Shown: positions 11,554 to 13,244 of the stretch, piece by piece
Position numbering within the stretch: position 1 is the first letter of the stretch
Layout: each line of letters starts with the position of its first letter
Origin: an uncultured Blastococcus sp.
Lineage (GTDB): Bacteria; Actinomycetota; Actinomycetes; Mycobacteriales; Antricoccaceae
Assembly (NCBI GenBank): GCA_946221975.1
Contig: CAMIGT010000007.1
Coordinates: 1-13,244 of the forward strand
Direction: 5' to 3'
DNA length: 13,244 nt
The notes under the pieces: generated by a model
Seen by the model: the letters and a program-made list of their open reading frames with translations, nothing else
The model's database searches: none
Told to the model about the DNA's origin: nothing
Program-made: the position numbers and the translations under genes

Positions 11554-13244
11554 CTACGCGGCGCTGACCGTCGCGTCGTCGGTGGCCTGAGCCGGCTCAA
11601 GCGCATCGCCGAGGATCTCGGCGACATCGCTGACCGGCCGGACGTCGAGCTCCTCCAGGACATCGGAGGGTACGTCGTCCAGGTCGGGCTCGTTGCGCTT
11701 CGGGATGAAGACGGTCTTCAGCCCGGCGCGCTGTGCGGCCATCAGCTTCTGCTTCACGCCGCCGATCGGCAGCACCCGACCGTTGAGCGTAACCTCGCCG
11801 GTCATCCCGACGTCGCTGCGCACCGGCCGGCCGGAGGCCAGCGAGGCCAGCGCCGTCACCATCGTCACGCCCGCCGACGGACCGTCCTTCGGGACGGCAC
11901 CGGCCGGCACGTGCAGGTGGATCGAGCTACCGAGCGCGGCCGCGTCGATGCCGTTGTCCGCACCGTGCGAGCGCAGGTAGGACAGCGCGATCTGCGCCGA
12001 CTCCTTCATCACGTCGCCGAGCTGACCGGTCAGGGTCAGTCGCGACCCGCCGCCAGATCCGGGCTGCTCAACGTCCGGCGTACTCGTCGCCTCGATGAAC
12101 AGCACGTCGCCGCCGAGCCCGGTCACCGCCAGGCCGGTCGCGACACCGGGCACCGCCGTACGCTCCGGCGACTCCGGGGTGAACTTCGGCCGGCCCAGGT
12201 AGTCCTTCAGGTTGTCCAGGCCCACCGTCACCGGCGTGGCCACGTCGTCGGTCGCGAGCTGCGTCGCCACCTTGCGCAACGCCTTGCCGATCAGCCGCTC
12301 GAGCTGGCGTACGCCGGCCTCGCGGGTGTAGTTGGCGGCCATCTCGCGCAGCGCGTCGTCGGTCAGCTCGACCTCGTCGGCGGTCAGCGCGGCCCGCTCC
12401 AGCTGCCGCGGCAGCAGGTGATCGCGACCGATCGCGACCTTGTCGTCCTCGGTGTAGCCGTCCAGGCTGACGAGCTCCATGCGGTCCAGCAGGGCTGGCG
12501 GAATCGTCTCCAGCGCGTTGGCGGTGGCGATGAACAGCACGTCCGACAGGTCGAGGTCGAGCTCGAGGTAGTGGTCGCGGAACGTGTGGTTCTGCGCCGG
12601 GTCGAGCACCTCGAGCAGCGCGGCCGCGGGGTCGCCCCGGAAGTCGCTGCCGACCTTGTCGATCTCATCGAGCAGTACGACGGGGTTCATCGAGCCGGCT
12701 TCCTTGATGGCGCGCACGATGCGGCCGGGCAGGGCTCCGACGTACGTCCGCCGGTGGCCGCGGATCTCCGCCTCGTCGCGCACCCCGCCGAGGGCGACGC
12801 GCACGAACTTGCGATCCAGCGACCGCGCGACGCTCTCGCCGAGCGACGTCTTGCCGACGCCGGGCGGGCCGACGAGAGCGAGTACGGCGCCCGAACCACG
12901 TCCGCCGACGATCTCCATGCCGCGCTGGGCACGGCGCGCGCGGACCGCGAGGTACTCCACGATCCGGTCCTTGACGTCGTCCAGGCCGTGGTGGTCGGCG
13001 TCGAGGATCTCTCGGGCGCCGGGGATGTCGGTGCGGTCGTCGGTGCGCTCGTGCCACGGCAGCTCCAGCACGGTGTCGAGCCAGGTGCGGATCCAACCAC
13101 CCTCCGGGCTCTGGTCGCTGGAGCGCTCCAGCTTGGCCACCTCACGCAGCGCGGCCTCGCGGACCGACTCGGGCAGATCGGCGGACTCCACGCGGGCGCG
13201 GTAGTCCTCGGTGCCCTCGGGCTCGGTCTGGCCGAGCTCCTTGC
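11554..13244 (-). CDS. lon: ATP-dependent Lon protease, 5' end outside the window
   Basis: A cytosolic hexameric AAA+ serine protease that degrades misfolded and regulatory proteins. About 562 C-terminal residues are visible of a usual 770-800; the N-terminal substrate-binding domain is mostly missing. The frame stays open to the window edge, and the residues before 13191 (KELGQTEPEGTEDYRAR) match the linker preceding the ATPase, so the GTG at 13191 is internal and not the start. Order: LPESVREAAL helix, Walker A GPPGVGKT (about 12847-12870), Walker B VVLLDEIDK, sensor IATANALETIPPALLDRME, EAGVRQLER, then the protease domain with the serine in KDGPSAG (codon 11875-11877) and the lysine in GGVKQKL, the Ser-Lys dyad. 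All catalytic elements are intact. It converges on the MFS gene with a 21-bp gap. Confidence 0.96.
   Translation of the reverse strand, partial: KELGQTEPEGTEDYRARVESADLPESVREAALREVAKLERSSDQSPEGGWIRTWLDTVLELPWHERTDDRTDIPGAREILDADHHGLDDVKDRIVEYLAVRARRAQRGMEIVGGRGSGAVLALVGPPGVGKTSLGESVARSLDRKFVRVALGGVRDEAEIRGHRRTYVGALPGRIVRAIKEAGSMNPVVLLDEIDKVGSDFRGDPAAALLEVLDPAQNHTFRDHYLELDLDLSDVLFIATANALETIPPALLDRMELVSLDGYTEDDKVAIGRDHLLPRQLERAALTADEVELTDDALREMAANYTREAGVRQLERLIGKALRKVATQLATDDVATPVTVGLDNLKDYLGRPKFTPESPERTAVPGVATGLAVTGLGGDVLFIEATSTPDVEQPGSGGGSRLTLTGQLGDVMKESAQIALSYLRSHGADNGIDAAALGSSIHLHVPAGAVPKDGPSAGVTMVTALASLASGRPVRSDVGMTGEVTLNGRVLPIGGVKQKLMAAQRAGLKTVFIPKRNEPDLDDVPSDVLEELDVRPVSDVAEILGDALEPAQATDDATVSAA

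Noticed and set aside
13189..13191. GTG as the start of lon
   Set aside because: The open frame continues to the window edge with Lon-like residues before it, so this codon is an internal valine.

Overview
The window comes from a high-GC actinobacterium. Coding DNA is strongly biased to G or C in the third codon position. One leader carries a SAM-IV-type riboswitch, a class described from actinomycetes. Several genes have TANNNT hexamers 6-7 nt before the start codon, the layout of actinobacterial leaderless promoters. The gene set (tricorn protease, Lon, a mycobacterial DinB2-type polymerase, a PhoP-like two-component pair) fits the same group. I cannot name the genus. I see no insertion sequence, phage, CRISPR array, tRNA or rRNA.

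Layout. Positions 1-613 (minus) hold the 5' two-thirds or less of a metabolite:H+ symporter (MHS family) gene, which leaves the window. Its ~150-nt leader contains the riboswitch. Divergent from it are a CitE-like CoA-ester lyase (928-1740) and, overlapping it by ATGA, a DinB2-like Y-family DNA polymerase (1737-2849). A response regulator and sensor kinase follow (2944-5148), with a PhoP-box-like direct repeat upstream. The 5149-5475 gap has no convincing gene but holds a promoter, a structured RNA of about 136 nt and a textbook terminator, best read as an unrecognised small RNA. Then come an SDR-fold protein whose Tyr and Lys catalytic positions are substituted (5476-6249), an ArsR-type regulator with a lysine-rich tail (6314-6739) and a tricorn-like protease (6779-10081). 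The 10082-10329 gap is crowded with repeats: four 21-bp tandem units, a nested 20-bp inverted repeat, a perfect DnaA box and a palindromic operator. A Bcr/CflA-type MFS exporter (10330-11532) converges on the 3' part of lon (11554-13244, minus), with a terminator hairpin at the junction.

Functionally this is a patchwork rather than one pathway: small-molecule import under probable SAM control, CoA-ester metabolism, lesion bypass, signalling, and cytosolic protein turnover by tricorn and Lon. I found no obviously new multi-gene system. The best leads are the structured RNA downstream of the kinase gene, the riboswitch on an MHS transporter, the polymerase lacking an aromatic steric gate, and the repeat cluster between tricorn and the exporter.
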